Part shown: positions 38,224 through 46,876 of the stretch, piece by piece
How the letters are laid out: each line of letters begins with the position of its first letter
Numbering within the stretch: the stretch's first letter is position 1
Source of the DNA: an uncultured Pseudomonadales bacterium
GTDB lineage: Bacteria; Pseudomonadota; Gammaproteobacteria; Pseudomonadales; Azotimanducaceae
Reading direction: 5' to 3'
DNA: 64,000 bases
Assembly (NCBI GenBank): GCA_958296195.1
Contig: OY282455.1
Location: 1,178,001-1,242,000 of the forward strand
Made by a program: the position numbers and the translations under genes
The notes under the pieces: generated by a model
Told to the model about the DNA's origin: nothing
Databases searched by the model: none
What the model saw: the letters and a program-made list of their open reading frames with translations, nothing else

Positions 38224-39494
38224 GAGCAACTCTTAGCCGGCCGCCGCAGGGAGCGATGCTTGGGGAATAGGCCCTTCAACTCCGCCTCCAGCCATAGAAG
38301 CGGACGCAATAGGACGTAGAGCGGGAACAATGGGTCGGGCAGGTCGAACCGCCGCCAGTCGCGCGGCGTGGTCAGGATCGTTGAAGCTCCATGCAGCAGG
38401 GAGCGAAGGTTTGGCCTGAGGAGCAAGACTTTGGTCAATTGCCGGCGAAAGCGCGTCCGCCGGCCCTGTGTACTCCAGGTGTACTTCAATTCGTTGATGG
38501 GAAATGCGCTGCGCTTGCCGTTGACAAGCAGGCTATGGGGTGCTTGGAGCGGCGCTCCCAAGGCGTCTCGGCAGAGTTTTAGGGTGGAGATCAGGATGGG
38601 CTCCAGCTTGGCTTCTCGGCAGCGCGCGGCCACTCGTTCGAGGCGTGGCGGGGGCATGTTGGCGAAAATCAAGGCGAGGTCGCACAACCACTTTAGGTTC
38701 GTCCAAAGGTGCTTTGCGCCATGGCACATCAGGTAGAGCAAATCGTCGTCCTCGTGCATTGTCGGGAAGGAGGTGTTGCCGATGGTCACGGAGGCGGCCC
38801 TAGCGCTGAGGCGCTCGAACTTCGCATTGAAGTAGTGGGGGTTGTCGAAAAAGCGGTGATGCAACTCCAAATTGCCGCCTGGCCCAATGTAATGGCTGTC
38901 CGCTACAAAACGGGTGTGCCAGCGGTTGCGCACCGGGGTCTCCCGGAATTTGGCAACCTTGCGCCAACCATTGTCCAGCAGTCGGCGTTCGGCTGCATGG
39001 AAACTCTCTGGAGAGACCAGCAGGTCGATGTCCACTGCGTCCCTCAACAGCGGATGTCCGTAGAGGCGCTGGCTCAGCGGCAGGCCTTTGAGCACCAAGC
39101 AGGGAATGTCGTGGGCGGCCAAGCAGTCCAAGGCTTGCCTCAGTCCGCCGAGTTGCTGCAAGCCGCGCTGCATCGCTCGGTCCCGCCGCTTCTTTAGGGG
39201 GCTCTCGATGCCGGAGGCGGCGAGCAGTGCGCCCTGGGTGCGCAGCCCCTTCAGTAGTAGGCAGGAGACTTGGTGCCGTTGCGCCAAAGCCGCCACCGCG
39301 CTCCAGTCCGCAACTTGCGCCAAAGCCGCCGCATCCGTTTCCCAAGCCGGCCCTTGGCGGTGAAACAAGCCGAGGCGCAAGGCTGCAAGCAAGGCGTCAA
39401 CCACGCTGAAAGGCTTTGCTGCTCGCATTTTTTGCGCCGACAGCGCTCCAGCGCTGCGCCCTAGTCCGATTGCGGCTGCGTCTGTGCTTGGCAT
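38220..39494 (-). CDS. Nucleotidyltransferase-family protein of lasso/RiPP loci
   Basis: 424 residues. CLVLKGLPLSQRLYG followed by LRDAVDIDLLV (metal-binding D-x-D) is the core of the NTP_transf_5-type nucleotidyltransferase family that often accompanies lasso B2 and HPr-kinase-like genes. MCHGAKHLWTNLKWLCDL near residue 255 is the typical helical motif after the core. The exact nucleotide and acceptor are unknown. The start at 39494 has AAGGTG upstream and overlaps the 3' end of the DmdA-like gene by 34 bases; a later Met at 39428 lacks a ribosome site. Confidence 0.8.
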   Translation of the reverse strand: MPSTDAAAIGLGRSAGALSAQKMRAAKPFSVVDALLAALRLGLFHRQGPAWETDAAALAQVADWSAVAALAQRHQVSCLLLKGLRTQGALLAASGIESPLKKRRDRAMQRGLQQLGGLRQALDCLAAHDIPCLVLKGLPLSQRLYGHPLLRDAVDIDLLVSPESFHAAERRLLDNGWRKVAKFRETPVRNRWHTRFVADSHYIGPGGNLELHHRFFDNPHYFNAKFERLSARAASVTIGNTSFPTMHEDDDLLYLMCHGAKHLWTNLKWLCDLALIFANMPPPRLERVAARCREAKLEPILISTLKLCRDALGAPLQAPHSLLVNGKRSAFPINELKYTWSTQGRRTRFRRQLTKVLLLRPNLRSLLHGASTILTTPRDWRRFDLPDPLFPLYVLLRPLLWLEAELKGLFPKHRSLRRPAKSCS

Positions 39495-40657
39495 TGCCGC
39501 ACCTTATCACAGCCTTGCCTTTGGCGCTGCCGCTTCGTCCAAGGCAGGTTGACCACTGCGGCGCGGCGCCTCCCATCCGGGAATTGCACCTCAACGCGCC
39601 GCCCTGGTTCGTCAAAGGGTCGGCGCAACATCAAGAAAGCCAGATTCTTGGCTAGGCGCGGCGAGTAGCCGCAGCTTGTCAGATAGCCGGCCGTTTGGCC
39701 GTCGGCAAGCACCGGAAGCCGGTGTTCGTTGCCGGTCCATAGCGGGGGGCCGTCGATTTCCGCGCCCAGCATCCGTCGTTTGAGCGGCTTGGCGGCGATG
39801 TTGCGCAGTGCCTCGCGGCCGATGAACGGGGCTTTGCAATCCAGTTGCACGGTCCAGCCAAGGCCCATCTCAAAAGGGTTGGTGGCGGCGTCCATGTCGG
39901 TGAGATGGGAATAGATGCCGGCCTCCAACCGCAGTGCGAGGTTGGGCGCCCCGGCCGTGACACCCAGCGGTCGTCCGGCCTCCCAGAGGCGCCGCCAAAG
40001 CTCCTCGCCGCGGTGCCCGTCGCGCAGGAACAGCTCGAAGCATTGCTCATGGCTGTAGCCCATGCGTCCCACCAGCAGCGGGATGCCGTTGAAGTCGAAT
40101 TCACGGAAGCGGTAGAAGCGCAGGGTGCGCACCCAGTCGCCGAACAGCTCCGCCAACAGATCCGCCGAGCGCGGCCCCTGCACCTGCAACGGGGAGACGT
40201 CCGGCTCGCCCAAAGAGACCCTATATTCGCCGCTGGCCGCCAAACCTTGCGCCCAGAGCAGGGTGTCGCCATCGGCCAAGGAGAACCAGAAACGGTCCTC
40301 CGCCACCCGCAACGCCACCGGATCGTTGAGAATGCCGCCATCGGCGTTGGTGATGAGCGTATAGGCGGCTTGGCCGACCTCCAACCGGGAAAGATCGCGC
40401 GGCGTCAGCAATTGCGCGAAGCGCAGAGCGTCGGGGCCGGAGATTTCGACTTGGCGTTCGCAGGCCACATCCCAAAGCTGCACGCCGCGCACCGCATTCC
40501 AATAGTCCCGCCCCGGCTCCTCCGAATAGGCCATGGGCAGGTACATGTGGTTGTAAACCGTGAAGACCTTGGCGCCGTGGCGCAGGGTGGCTGCGTGGTA
40601 GGGGGACTTGCGCACCCGCGGGCCGAAGGCCAAGGTTGGTTTTGCGCTTGCGTTCAA
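39461..40657 (-). CDS. DmdA-like GcvT-family aminomethyl/methyltransferase
   Basis: 398 residues. The start is TTG at 40657 with GAGG about eight bases upstream; no ATG precedes the conserved region. RKSPYHAATLRHGAK, FTVYNHMYLPMAY, VQLWDVACERQVEI, LTPRDLSRL and GGILNDPVALRVAEDRFW closely follow dimethylsulfoniopropionate demethylase DmdA as I know it. DmdA moves a methyl group from DMSP to tetrahydrofolate, and other GcvT-family members act on related methylated amines. True DmdA versus paralogue cannot be settled by eye. A Gln/Arg-rich tail follows the core. First gene of the overlapping minus-strand chain. Confidence 0.72.
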   Translation of the reverse strand: MNASAKPTLAFGPRVRKSPYHAATLRHGAKVFTVYNHMYLPMAYSEEPGRDYWNAVRGVQLWDVACERQVEISGPDALRFAQLLTPRDLSRLEVGQAAYTLITNADGGILNDPVALRVAEDRFWFSLADGDTLLWAQGLAASGEYRVSLGEPDVSPLQVQGPRSADLLAELFGDWVRTLRFYRFREFDFNGIPLLVGRMGYSHEQCFELFLRDGHRGEELWRRLWEAGRPLGVTAGAPNLALRLEAGIYSHLTDMDAATNPFEMGLGWTVQLDCKAPFIGREALRNIAAKPLKRRMLGAEIDGPPLWTGNEHRLPVLADGQTAGYLTSCGYSPRLAKNLAFLMLRRPFDEPGRRVEVQFPDGRRRAAVVNLPWTKRQRQRQGCDKVRQCQAQTQPQSD

Positions 40658-40885
40658 TGCTCCCGCCTCTTGAACCCCGCCGCCGAACTGCGGCGAGTAT
40701 ATACATCAATCCGTCCATACGCGCCAAGGCGCTGGGCAGCCATTCGGCCTCGTCGCGTAGGCTTCGCTGCAGATCGTGAAATGGCCGCGGGCTGTCCTTT
40801 GCAGTTGGTTGCGGTTCCGCCGCCGCTGGTTCACCATGCCCACCGGTCGGGCTGCGTTGGTCCGTTGAGGGGGAGGAACTGCCGC

Positions 40886-42295
40886 ATGGCGGGCGCCGCA
40901 AAGGGCATTGGCTCGGACTCGGATGAGCGGGTGGTCGCCAAGCACTACGCTTTCCTGACGTTTTTGACGTTGCTGAACGTCATGAACTTCGTGGACCGCC
41001 AACTGCTGGCCAGCTTCGCCAACTTCATCGTGCCGGACCTCGGCCTCACCAACACCGAGTTCGGTTTGCTGACCGGCATGTTCTTCATCGTCTTCTACTC
41101 CGCGATGGGCCTGCTGATGGGAGCGCTGGCCGACATGGTCAACCGCACCCGCTTGATCGCCGCCGGGCTGGCGCTGTGGAGCGCCCTCACGGCGCTTTCC
41201 GGGGCGGCGCGGGGGTTCTGGACCTTGGCTGCGCCGCGCATGCTGATCGGCGTTGGCGAATCGATCATGACGCCAACCGCCATGTCGCTGCTGTCAGATC
41301 GGTTTCCGGCCAGCAAGCTGGGGTTCGCATCGGGCTTCTACTACATGGGGGTGCCCATTGGCGTTGGCGTCAGCCTGTTGATCGCCGGCTACCTAGGCCC
41401 GGCCATCGGTTGGCGCAACTGCTTCTATTTGCTGGGCGCTCTTGGGTTGGCGCTGGCGGTGGTCATGCTGTTCCTCAAGGAGACGCCGCGTCGCCATCTG
41501 GCGACCGCGGCGGAGCCGACCGAAATGCTTGGGCAACCGGCCGGCCGAGCCGGTGGCGATGGCCCTTCCCTTGGGGCTGCAGGTGCGCCGGCGGCGGTGG
41601 AGAAGCAGTCCTTTGGCCGGATCGTCAAGATGCTTTGGTTCGCTCTGCGCAACTGTCCGGCCTTGGTGCTCACCATCGCCGGGGGCGTCACCACCCACTT
41701 CATTCTCGGCGCCGCCGCTTTCGACCAACTCTGGCTGGTGCAGGAGCGTGGCTTTGAGCGGGCGCAGATCGCTCAATTAACCGGCTGGGTCGGCTTGGTG
41801 GGCGGCGTTTTGGGCAACCTCTTCGGCGGTTTGGGCAGCGACCGGCTCCTGGCCCGGACCGGCCTTGGCCGGCCTCTGTTTCTGTTTTGGATCACCCTAA
41901 TCTTCGCGCCCTTTGGCATCGCCTACCGGCTGGTTGACGGCGACAGCATTTGGTTTTGGGTCGGGGTGTTCATCGGCTTCTTTCAGTTGGGCTGCTTTTA
42001 CGGCCCCACTTTTTCCACCGTGCAGGAGTTGGTGCCGCCGAACATCCGCGCCACGGTGGTGGCCTTCTACATTCTGTTGTTGAACTTCATCGGTCTAGGG
42101 GTGGGCATCACCGGCGGCGGCGTCGCCATCGACCTGCTGATGGCCTACGGCGTTGCCGAGCCCTACACTTGGACCTTGCTGGCCTTCACCGTGGCGTCAT
42201 TGGGCGCGGCGCCGCTCTACTATTTCGCCGGGCGACGCTATCAAGGGGATCGGCGGCGTCTGCAGGAATTGACCCGAACATCTGGAACCCGATGA
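40886..42295 (+). CDS. MFS transporter (spinster/ACS-like)
   Basis: 469 residues. The ATG at 40886 has GGGGGAGGAA nine bases upstream; the much longer open frame to the left is non-coding extension. NVMNFVDRQLLASFA is the helix-1 motif of spinster-like and anion:cation symporter members; GALADMVNRTRLI is the loop 2-3 motif. About 12 helices with a central cytoplasmic loop (residues ~205-245). Substrate unknown. It is divergent from the DmdA-like gene and 77 bases ahead of a TPP riboswitch. Confidence 0.85.
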   Translation: MAGAAKGIGSDSDERVVAKHYAFLTFLTLLNVMNFVDRQLLASFANFIVPDLGLTNTEFGLLTGMFFIVFYSAMGLLMGALADMVNRTRLIAAGLALWSALTALSGAARGFWTLAAPRMLIGVGESIMTPTAMSLLSDRFPASKLGFASGFYYMGVPIGVGVSLLIAGYLGPAIGWRNCFYLLGALGLALAVVMLFLKETPRRHLATAAEPTEMLGQPAGRAGGDGPSLGAAGAPAAVEKQSFGRIVKMLWFALRNCPALVLTIAGGVTTHFILGAAAFDQLWLVQERGFERAQIAQLTGWVGLVGGVLGNLFGGLGSDRLLARTGLGRPLFLFWITLIFAPFGIAYRLVDGDSIWFWVGVFIGFFQLGCFYGPTFSTVQELVPPNIRATVVAFYILLLNFIGLGVGITGGGVAIDLLMAYGVAEPYTWTLLAFTVASLGAAPLYYFAGRRYQGDRRRLQELTRTSGTR

Positions 42296-42371
42296 TCGGG
42301 CAGGACATGCATTTCCGGTACCTACGCAAAGCCGCAAGCATGTTGCCGCGAATGTGGCATAATTGGTGCCG

Positions 42372-42478
42372 CCTAAGGGGTGGTTTCTCCTGAGACGCTG
42401 GTTGGGCCGGCTTAAGCCGGTGGCCCCAACTGGTGGACCCTTTGAACCTGATCCGGACAACACCGGCGTAGGGATAGG
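42372..42478 (+). ncRNA. TPP riboswitch (THI box)
   Basis: The conserved elements are in order: AAGGGGTG, CCTGAGAC, a variable P3 hairpin, then ACCCTTTGAACCTGATCCGG and CACCGGCGTAGGGA. P1 closes with CCTA (42372-42375) against TAGG (42475-42478). The receptor ribosome site AAGGAG (about 42524) lies 46 bases downstream, so control of translation or of transcription termination in that gap is expected. Confidence 0.95.
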
Positions 42479-42534
42479 TTGCCAAACGCTCCTTAGGCTT
42501 GATGTACACAAAGCCGAATTTGCAAGGAGCCGCC

Positions 42535-44763
42535 ATGAACCTCCCCAGCCTGCCACGCGGTCTTCGTGACTGCGGATTTGCATCAACAGATGAGCCGACT
42601 CTTGCGGGTCTGCAACAGCCGTCCGCAAGTTCAAACAGTCGCTTGGTTAGAATGCTTGGCCTGCTCAGCTTCGGCGTTGCGGCCGCGGCCTTTGGCCAAG
42701 ACACCGCTCAGGAAGATGCGCTGATTGAAGAAGTTGTAGTCACCGCCAGCTTTCGTGACACGGCCCTGGAAACGGCGCCGGTCAGCGTCAGCGTCCTGTC
42801 GGCGGACAGCATCAACCTCCGCGCCGCCCAGCACCTTGAGCAGGCGTTGGGCATGGCGCCCAACCTGAACTACGCCGCCGGCGCCTCCAGAGGGCGCTTC
42901 CTGCAGGCGCGGGGGGTGGGCGAGCGCAGCCAGTTCAAGGATCCGCTCGATGCGTCCGTCGGCTTGGTCATCGACGGCGTGGACTTCAGCGGCATCGGCC
43001 TTGCCGCGGTGCTGCACGACGTGCGCCAAGTGGAGGTGCTGCGCGGCCCGCAAGGCACCGCCTTCGGCTCCAACGCCTTGGGCGGCCTAGTGCTGGTCAC
43101 CACGAACGACCCCACCGAGCGGTTCGAGGGCAGCCTCACCGCCGGCCTTGGCAATTACGGCGCTTGGCAAACCGGGGCGGTCTTAAGCGGCCCCCTGAGC
43201 GACGGAGTGCTTGGGCGGCTGGCCGTGCATCGATTCAAGGGCGACGGCTACATCAAGAACGCCTACCTAGATGCCGACGACAGCAACGGTTTTGAGGAGC
43301 TTGCCGTGCGCGGCAAGCTGCGCTGGCGTCTCGGCGAAGCGACTCAGGTGGATTTGGCCGGCCTGTTTCTGGACGCGGACAACGGCTATGACGCCTTCTC
43401 GCTGGAGAACCGCCGCCGCACCGGCTCCGACGAACCCGGCCATGACCGGCAAAAGAGCTTGGGCCTGTCCCTCAACTTGGCCCATGACGGCTTTGCTCCG
43501 TTCCGGGTTGAAGCCTCCCTGTTCTGGGAGGACAGCGATTTGGAGTACGGCTTCGACTGGGACTGGTCCAATCTGGCGGCGGGGGGTGTGCGCGGGGCCG
43601 AGAACAACGCCCGGGACCGGGACGCCGTCGGCTTGGACCTGCGCCTCCTTTCCAGAGGGCGCGCCGGTACGGATGCGCCCTTCTCCTGGGTCCTTGGCGC
43701 CTACCACTACCGGCGTGCAGTGGGGTTGGACTACAACGACCATTGGCAGGACAGCTACGGCTTTTGGCCATCGTCCTTCAGCAGCGAATTCGAGTCCAAG
43801 CGGCAGGCCGTCTACGGGCAGATGGACTGGGCCTTGGCGGAAGGCTGGGTGCTGAGCCTCGGCGGGCGCTTTGAAGCCTATGACAACGACTACAGCGACA
43901 GCGCCGGCGTGGCCGCCAAGCCGGACGATAACCACTGGGGCGGGCGCATCAGCCTGCAGCGCCGCCTCGGTGCAGGCTTGATGGCCTATGCCCTGGTGAG
44001 CCGCGGCTTCAAGACCGGCGGCGTCAACGGCCAAGCCGCGGCCGCCGCGGACCCGGAAACCGACCCGCAAGTGGCGGAATTCCTGAACGCCCGCATCGCC
44101 TTCAAGGCCGAAACCTTGGTCAACTACGAGGCCGGCCTCAAGGGCCGGGCCTTTGACGGCGCCTTGCAGTTCTCACTGTCGGCCTTCTTTATGCAGCGCA
44201 ACGACATGCAGGCCAGAGCTTGGGTGTTGTTTCCGCCGGCGGACTGGAAGTCCTATCTCGACAATGTGGATGAAGGCGAGAACGCCGGCCTGGAGGCGGA
44301 GGCCGCTTGGCAGGCGACGGAGCGGCTGCGGCTTGCCGTGGGGCTGGGCCTGTTGGACACCCAGCTCGGCGAACTGACCGTGCGCGATGTGGACACCTAC
44401 GAATTGCTGCGTCAGAAGGGCCGCGAGCAGGCCCATGCGCCGAGCTATCAGTTCCATGCTTCGGCGCACTTCGACCTCCACCCCAACTACTTCATCAACG
44501 TTCAATTGGAGGGCAAGGACGCCTTCCAATTCTCCAACAGCCACGACCAGCGCTCCGGCGCCTATGAGGCCCTGCACCTATCCGTGGGCTACCGCGGCGA
44601 CCGCTTGGAGGTAACTGCTTGGGGGCGCAACCTCACCGATGCGGACTATGAGGTGCGCGGCTTCTACTTCGGCAACAACCCTCTTAAAGGCTGGATCAAC
44701 GAGCCTTATTATCAATATGGCGAACCCCGCGTCTTCGGTTTGACTGCGACGATGCGGTTTTAG
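42535..44763 (+). CDS. TonB-dependent receptor under TPP control (probable thiamine/precursor uptake)
   Basis: 742 residues from the ATG at 42535, which has AAGGAG upstream. The hydrophobic signal (MLGLLSFGVAAAAFG) begins only at residue 40, so either the signal has a long N-region or translation starts at Met40 (42652). LIEEVVVTAS is a TonB-box region; VEVLRGPQGTAFGSNALGG is the plug signature; the last residue is Phe. Because it follows a TPP riboswitch, the likely cargo is thiamine or a thiamine precursor. It lies directly before the lasso-precursor-like ORF, where receptors for lasso peptides are also common. Confidence 0.9.
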   Translation: MNLPSLPRGLRDCGFASTDEPTLAGLQQPSASSNSRLVRMLGLLSFGVAAAAFGQDTAQEDALIEEVVVTASFRDTALETAPVSVSVLSADSINLRAAQHLEQALGMAPNLNYAAGASRGRFLQARGVGERSQFKDPLDASVGLVIDGVDFSGIGLAAVLHDVRQVEVLRGPQGTAFGSNALGGLVLVTTNDPTERFEGSLTAGLGNYGAWQTGAVLSGPLSDGVLGRLAVHRFKGDGYIKNAYLDADDSNGFEELAVRGKLRWRLGEATQVDLAGLFLDADNGYDAFSLENRRRTGSDEPGHDRQKSLGLSLNLAHDGFAPFRVEASLFWEDSDLEYGFDWDWSNLAAGGVRGAENNARDRDAVGLDLRLLSRGRAGTDAPFSWVLGAYHYRRAVGLDYNDHWQDSYGFWPSSFSSEFESKRQAVYGQMDWALAEGWVLSLGGRFEAYDNDYSDSAGVAAKPDDNHWGGRISLQRRLGAGLMAYALVSRGFKTGGVNGQAAAAADPETDPQVAEFLNARIAFKAETLVNYEAGLKGRAFDGALQFSLSAFFMQRNDMQARAWVLFPPADWKSYLDNVDEGENAGLEAEAAWQATERLRLAVGLGLLDTQLGELTVRDVDTYELLRQKGREQAHAPSYQFHASAHFDLHPNYFINVQLEGKDAFQFSNSHDQRSGAYEALHLSVGYRGDRLEVTAWGRNLTDADYEVRGFYFGNNPLKGWINEPYYQYGEPRVFGLTATMRF

Positions 44764-44814
44764 TTAGGTGGCGTCGCGCCCTCAATCTTTGCCGCAAGAG
44801 GCCGGGACAGAGTT

Positions 44815-44844
44815 TTGTGTGTCCTGCGAGATGTGGGGTACAAT
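44815..44844 (+). promoter_or_regulatory. Weak promoter candidate before the lasso-precursor-like ORF
   Basis: TTGTGT (44815-44820), 18 bases, then TACAAT (44839-44844). The -10 is good, the -35 poor. The next start codon with a ribosome site is at 44878. Confidence 0.35.
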
Positions 44845-44877
44845 TGCAGCCCATTCTACTGAATGGAGATCTATTTG

Positions 44878-45084
44878 ATGTCTCTATGCCCCCCCCCCCC
44901 CCCCCCCCCCGGAGGAAACAGTGGACCAGCAACCCTTGAGGGTGAAACTGGATTAGCCGCCAACTCAAAGAAGGCTTGGCGAAAGCCTAGGGTTAAGCGC
45001 ATCTTGGAAGGTGTGCTGGACGTTGCAAGCGGCGGCGCCCGAGGCCCCGGAGCAGAGTCTTCCACCTATACTCATATCTCTTGA
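44878..45084 (+). CDS. Lasso-peptide precursor-like ORF containing a 22-C tract
   Basis: 68 residues from the ATG at 44878, which has GGAG nine bases upstream; an in-frame ATG at 44863 lacks a site. Residues 5-11 are seven Pro coded by the C run. KKAWRKPRVKRILEG (31-45) fits the Y/W-x-x-P-x-L/V leader motif recognised by RRE proteins. The tail GARGPGAESSTYTHIS (53-68) could be the core: Gly53 to Glu60 gives an eight-residue macrolactam ring, and the end residue is Ser. The residue two before Gly53 is Ser, where Thr is usual. A nine-residue ring from Gly52 is the alternative. Downstream come tailoring-type genes. The assignment rests on motif and context, not on a known homologue. Confidence 0.58.
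   Translation: MSLCPPPPPPPGGNSGPATLEGETGLAANSKKAWRKPRVKRILEGVLDVASGGARGPGAESSTYTHIS
44889..44910 (+). repeat. Homopolymeric run of 22 C
   Basis: The run lies 11 bases into the precursor-like ORF. Any change of length not divisible by three puts translation from 44878 into a frame that stops within 50 bases (TGA at 44937 or TAG at 44954). This is the structure of a slipped-strand contingency locus; an assembly or library artefact is the alternative. Confidence 0.95.
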
Positions 45085-45122
45085 GTCGCCGGTAGGGAGG
45101 AAATCAACGCTGGCGACCGCCC

Positions 45123-46001
45123 ATGCCCAGCTGTTTGGTGACGGCGGCCACCGAAACGTTCGTGCCGGGGGCGGTGGTGACCCTCGGCACCTTCCTGCGG
45201 CGCCATCCGCACTTCGATGGCGACTTCATTGTCGTTCATGATGGGCTGTCCGCACCAGCCATTGCTCGCCTGATCGACGTTTGCCCGCAACTGCGCTTCG
45301 AACGCGTAGCGCCGGAACTGCGGCGGCGCCTAGCTGCGTTGAGCGCGGCGCATCCACACTTCGCCCCTCGGCTGGGGCAATTCCACTCCCTTGAGGCCTT
45401 CCGGATGCAGGGCTACCGCAAAGTGCTCTACTACGACAGCGACGTGCTGTTTCGGGCGCCGATAGACGAGTTGTTCGATTCACCGGCCGCCCTCTTGTGC
45501 TGTGGCGACGACGTTCACCTGCGTGGTTGGCGCCGGGACTGGGCGACCTATGCGCCGACGCGCGCCAGCGGGCTTGAACGCACCTTCGGCGCCGGCTTTC
45601 TGCTCATCGACAAGCAACTCGTCGAGGAGGGCGGCTACGATGCCTTGCTGGAATGGGTGGCGCCTGAGACTTGGCGCGGCACGGCAACTACGCACACCGA
45701 CCAGTTAGTGCTGAACAAGTGCTTTGCCGGGCGCCAAACGCTGGCTAGCTGGACTTACGACTTCGTGCTGTCGCAGGCCGAGGGCATTCGGATGCGCGAC
45801 GGCGTGGACGCCGCCACGGCCAAGGTGCTGCACTTCGCCGGGCCAGTGAAGCCTTGGATGTCAACCGAGCTGCTGCGCTGGACATCGGGAGACCCCAGGT
45901 TCAAGCCGACACGAGCATTCCGGGACTGGTGGAACGCCTACATCGACTGCCTTGCCGCCGCCCATGTGCGTAGCGTTCAAGTCAAACTGGGTCAGCCATG
46001 A
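45123..46001 (+). CDS. GT8-like glycosyltransferase
   Basis: 292 residues. CLVTAATETFVPGAVVTLGTFLRR opens a GT-A fold; YRKVLYYDSDVLFR has the D-x-D metal site; GAGFLLIDKQL and THTDQLVLNK, then KVLHFAGPVKPW, are the usual GT8 strands and His motif. It should transfer a hexose from a nucleotide sugar. The only strong ribosome-like site (GGAGG at 45095) is 23 bases before the ATG, so translation may depend on upstream coupling. It is 38 bases after the precursor-like ORF and four bases into the sulfotransferase gene, so it plausibly decorates that peptide. Confidence 0.8.
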   Translation: MPSCLVTAATETFVPGAVVTLGTFLRRHPHFDGDFIVVHDGLSAPAIARLIDVCPQLRFERVAPELRRRLAALSAAHPHFAPRLGQFHSLEAFRMQGYRKVLYYDSDVLFRAPIDELFDSPAALLCCGDDVHLRGWRRDWATYAPTRASGLERTFGAGFLLIDKQLVEEGGYDALLEWVAPETWRGTATTHTDQLVLNKCFAGRQTLASWTYDFVLSQAEGIRMRDGVDAATAKVLHFAGPVKPWMSTELLRWTSGDPRFKPTRAFRDWWNAYIDCLAAAHVRSVQVKLGQP

Positions 46002-46876
46002 CGAAGCGCACCGCCGCCGAGAGCCGCATCCCGGCTGCCAACCTCGACCTAGCCCGGTTGATCGCCGCGCATGTGTTCGTCGTATGCCCCAACAACAGCG
46101 GCTCGTCGTTTCTGGCCGCCGCGCTGGAAGCCTGCCCAGCCTCGTGGCGACTGCCTCGGGAGGGACATCGGGTTCAGGGTTACGTCGGCCCGGTGCCTTG
46201 GCGAATGCGGCAACCGGATGGCCCGCCGCCGGACTTGCTTTGGGCCGCCAGACCGGAGTGGGTCGGGCAGCTTGCAGACCCGCGCCTTCACAACTGGCCG
46301 CTCACCCGCAAGGCTTGGTACTTCCATGCCTACGCCCACAACCCGAAAGCGTGCGTATTCGTCACCAAGTCGCCGCCGCATGTGCTGCAAGTGGCGCAAC
46401 TGCGGCGGCACTTCGCCAAGGCAAGATTTCTGTTCATGGTGCGCAACCCCTACGCGGTTTGCGAAGGCATCTGCCGACGCTACCGCACACGGCTGTTCAA
46501 CCTCTATGAGCGTGGTTTTACCCGCCCAGGCAGGGATCTGGAGCTTATGGCCGCGAGACATGTGGTCGCTTGCATGGCGTGGCAGCGGCACAACGTTAAG
46601 GAGCACCGGGGAAGCGCCCTGTTCTTCACCTACGAGACGATGTGCGCGTCGCCGCTGCGGGTTATGCGCCAAATTCGCGACTTGGTTCCGGAGTTGGCCG
46701 ACTTGGACCTGCACCAACGGCTGGCGGTGAAGGACTATGATGAGCGGCTGGTGGACATGAACCCACGCCAAATCGCCAACCTCGGCGGCGATCAGATCAC
46801 CATGTTCAACCGGGTGTTTCGGGAACGCCGGGAGGAACTGCGCTACTTCGGCTATGATCTCCTTGACGGGGACTAA
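45998..46876 (+). CDS. Sulfotransferase-family protein (first)
   Basis: 292 residues. CPNNSGSSFLAAALE is the 5'-phosphosulfate loop and FLFMVRNPYAVCEG the 3'-phosphate-binding strand of PAPS-dependent sulfotransferases. Start overlaps the glycosyltransferase stop (ATGA). Its stop overlaps the 3' end of the cyclase remnant on the other strand by four bases. Sulfation of the glycosylated peptide, or of another small molecule, is the inferred role. Some lasso clusters are known to carry sulfotransferases. Confidence 0.8.
   Translation: MTKRTAAESRIPAANLDLARLIAAHVFVVCPNNSGSSFLAAALEACPASWRLPREGHRVQGYVGPVPWRMRQPDGPPPDLLWAARPEWVGQLADPRLHNWPLTRKAWYFHAYAHNPKACVFVTKSPPHVLQVAQLRRHFAKARFLFMVRNPYAVCEGICRRYRTRLFNLYERGFTRPGRDLELMAARHVVACMAWQRHNVKEHRGSALFFTYETMCASPLRVMRQIRDLVPELADLDLHQRLAVKDYDERLVDMNPRQIANLGGDQITMFNRVFRERREELRYFGYDLLDGD

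Noticed and set aside
39845-40885. Long 5' extension of the MFS transporter frame
   Set aside because: It is antisense to the DmdA-like gene. The ATG at 40886 has a strong ribosome site and begins family-typical sequence.
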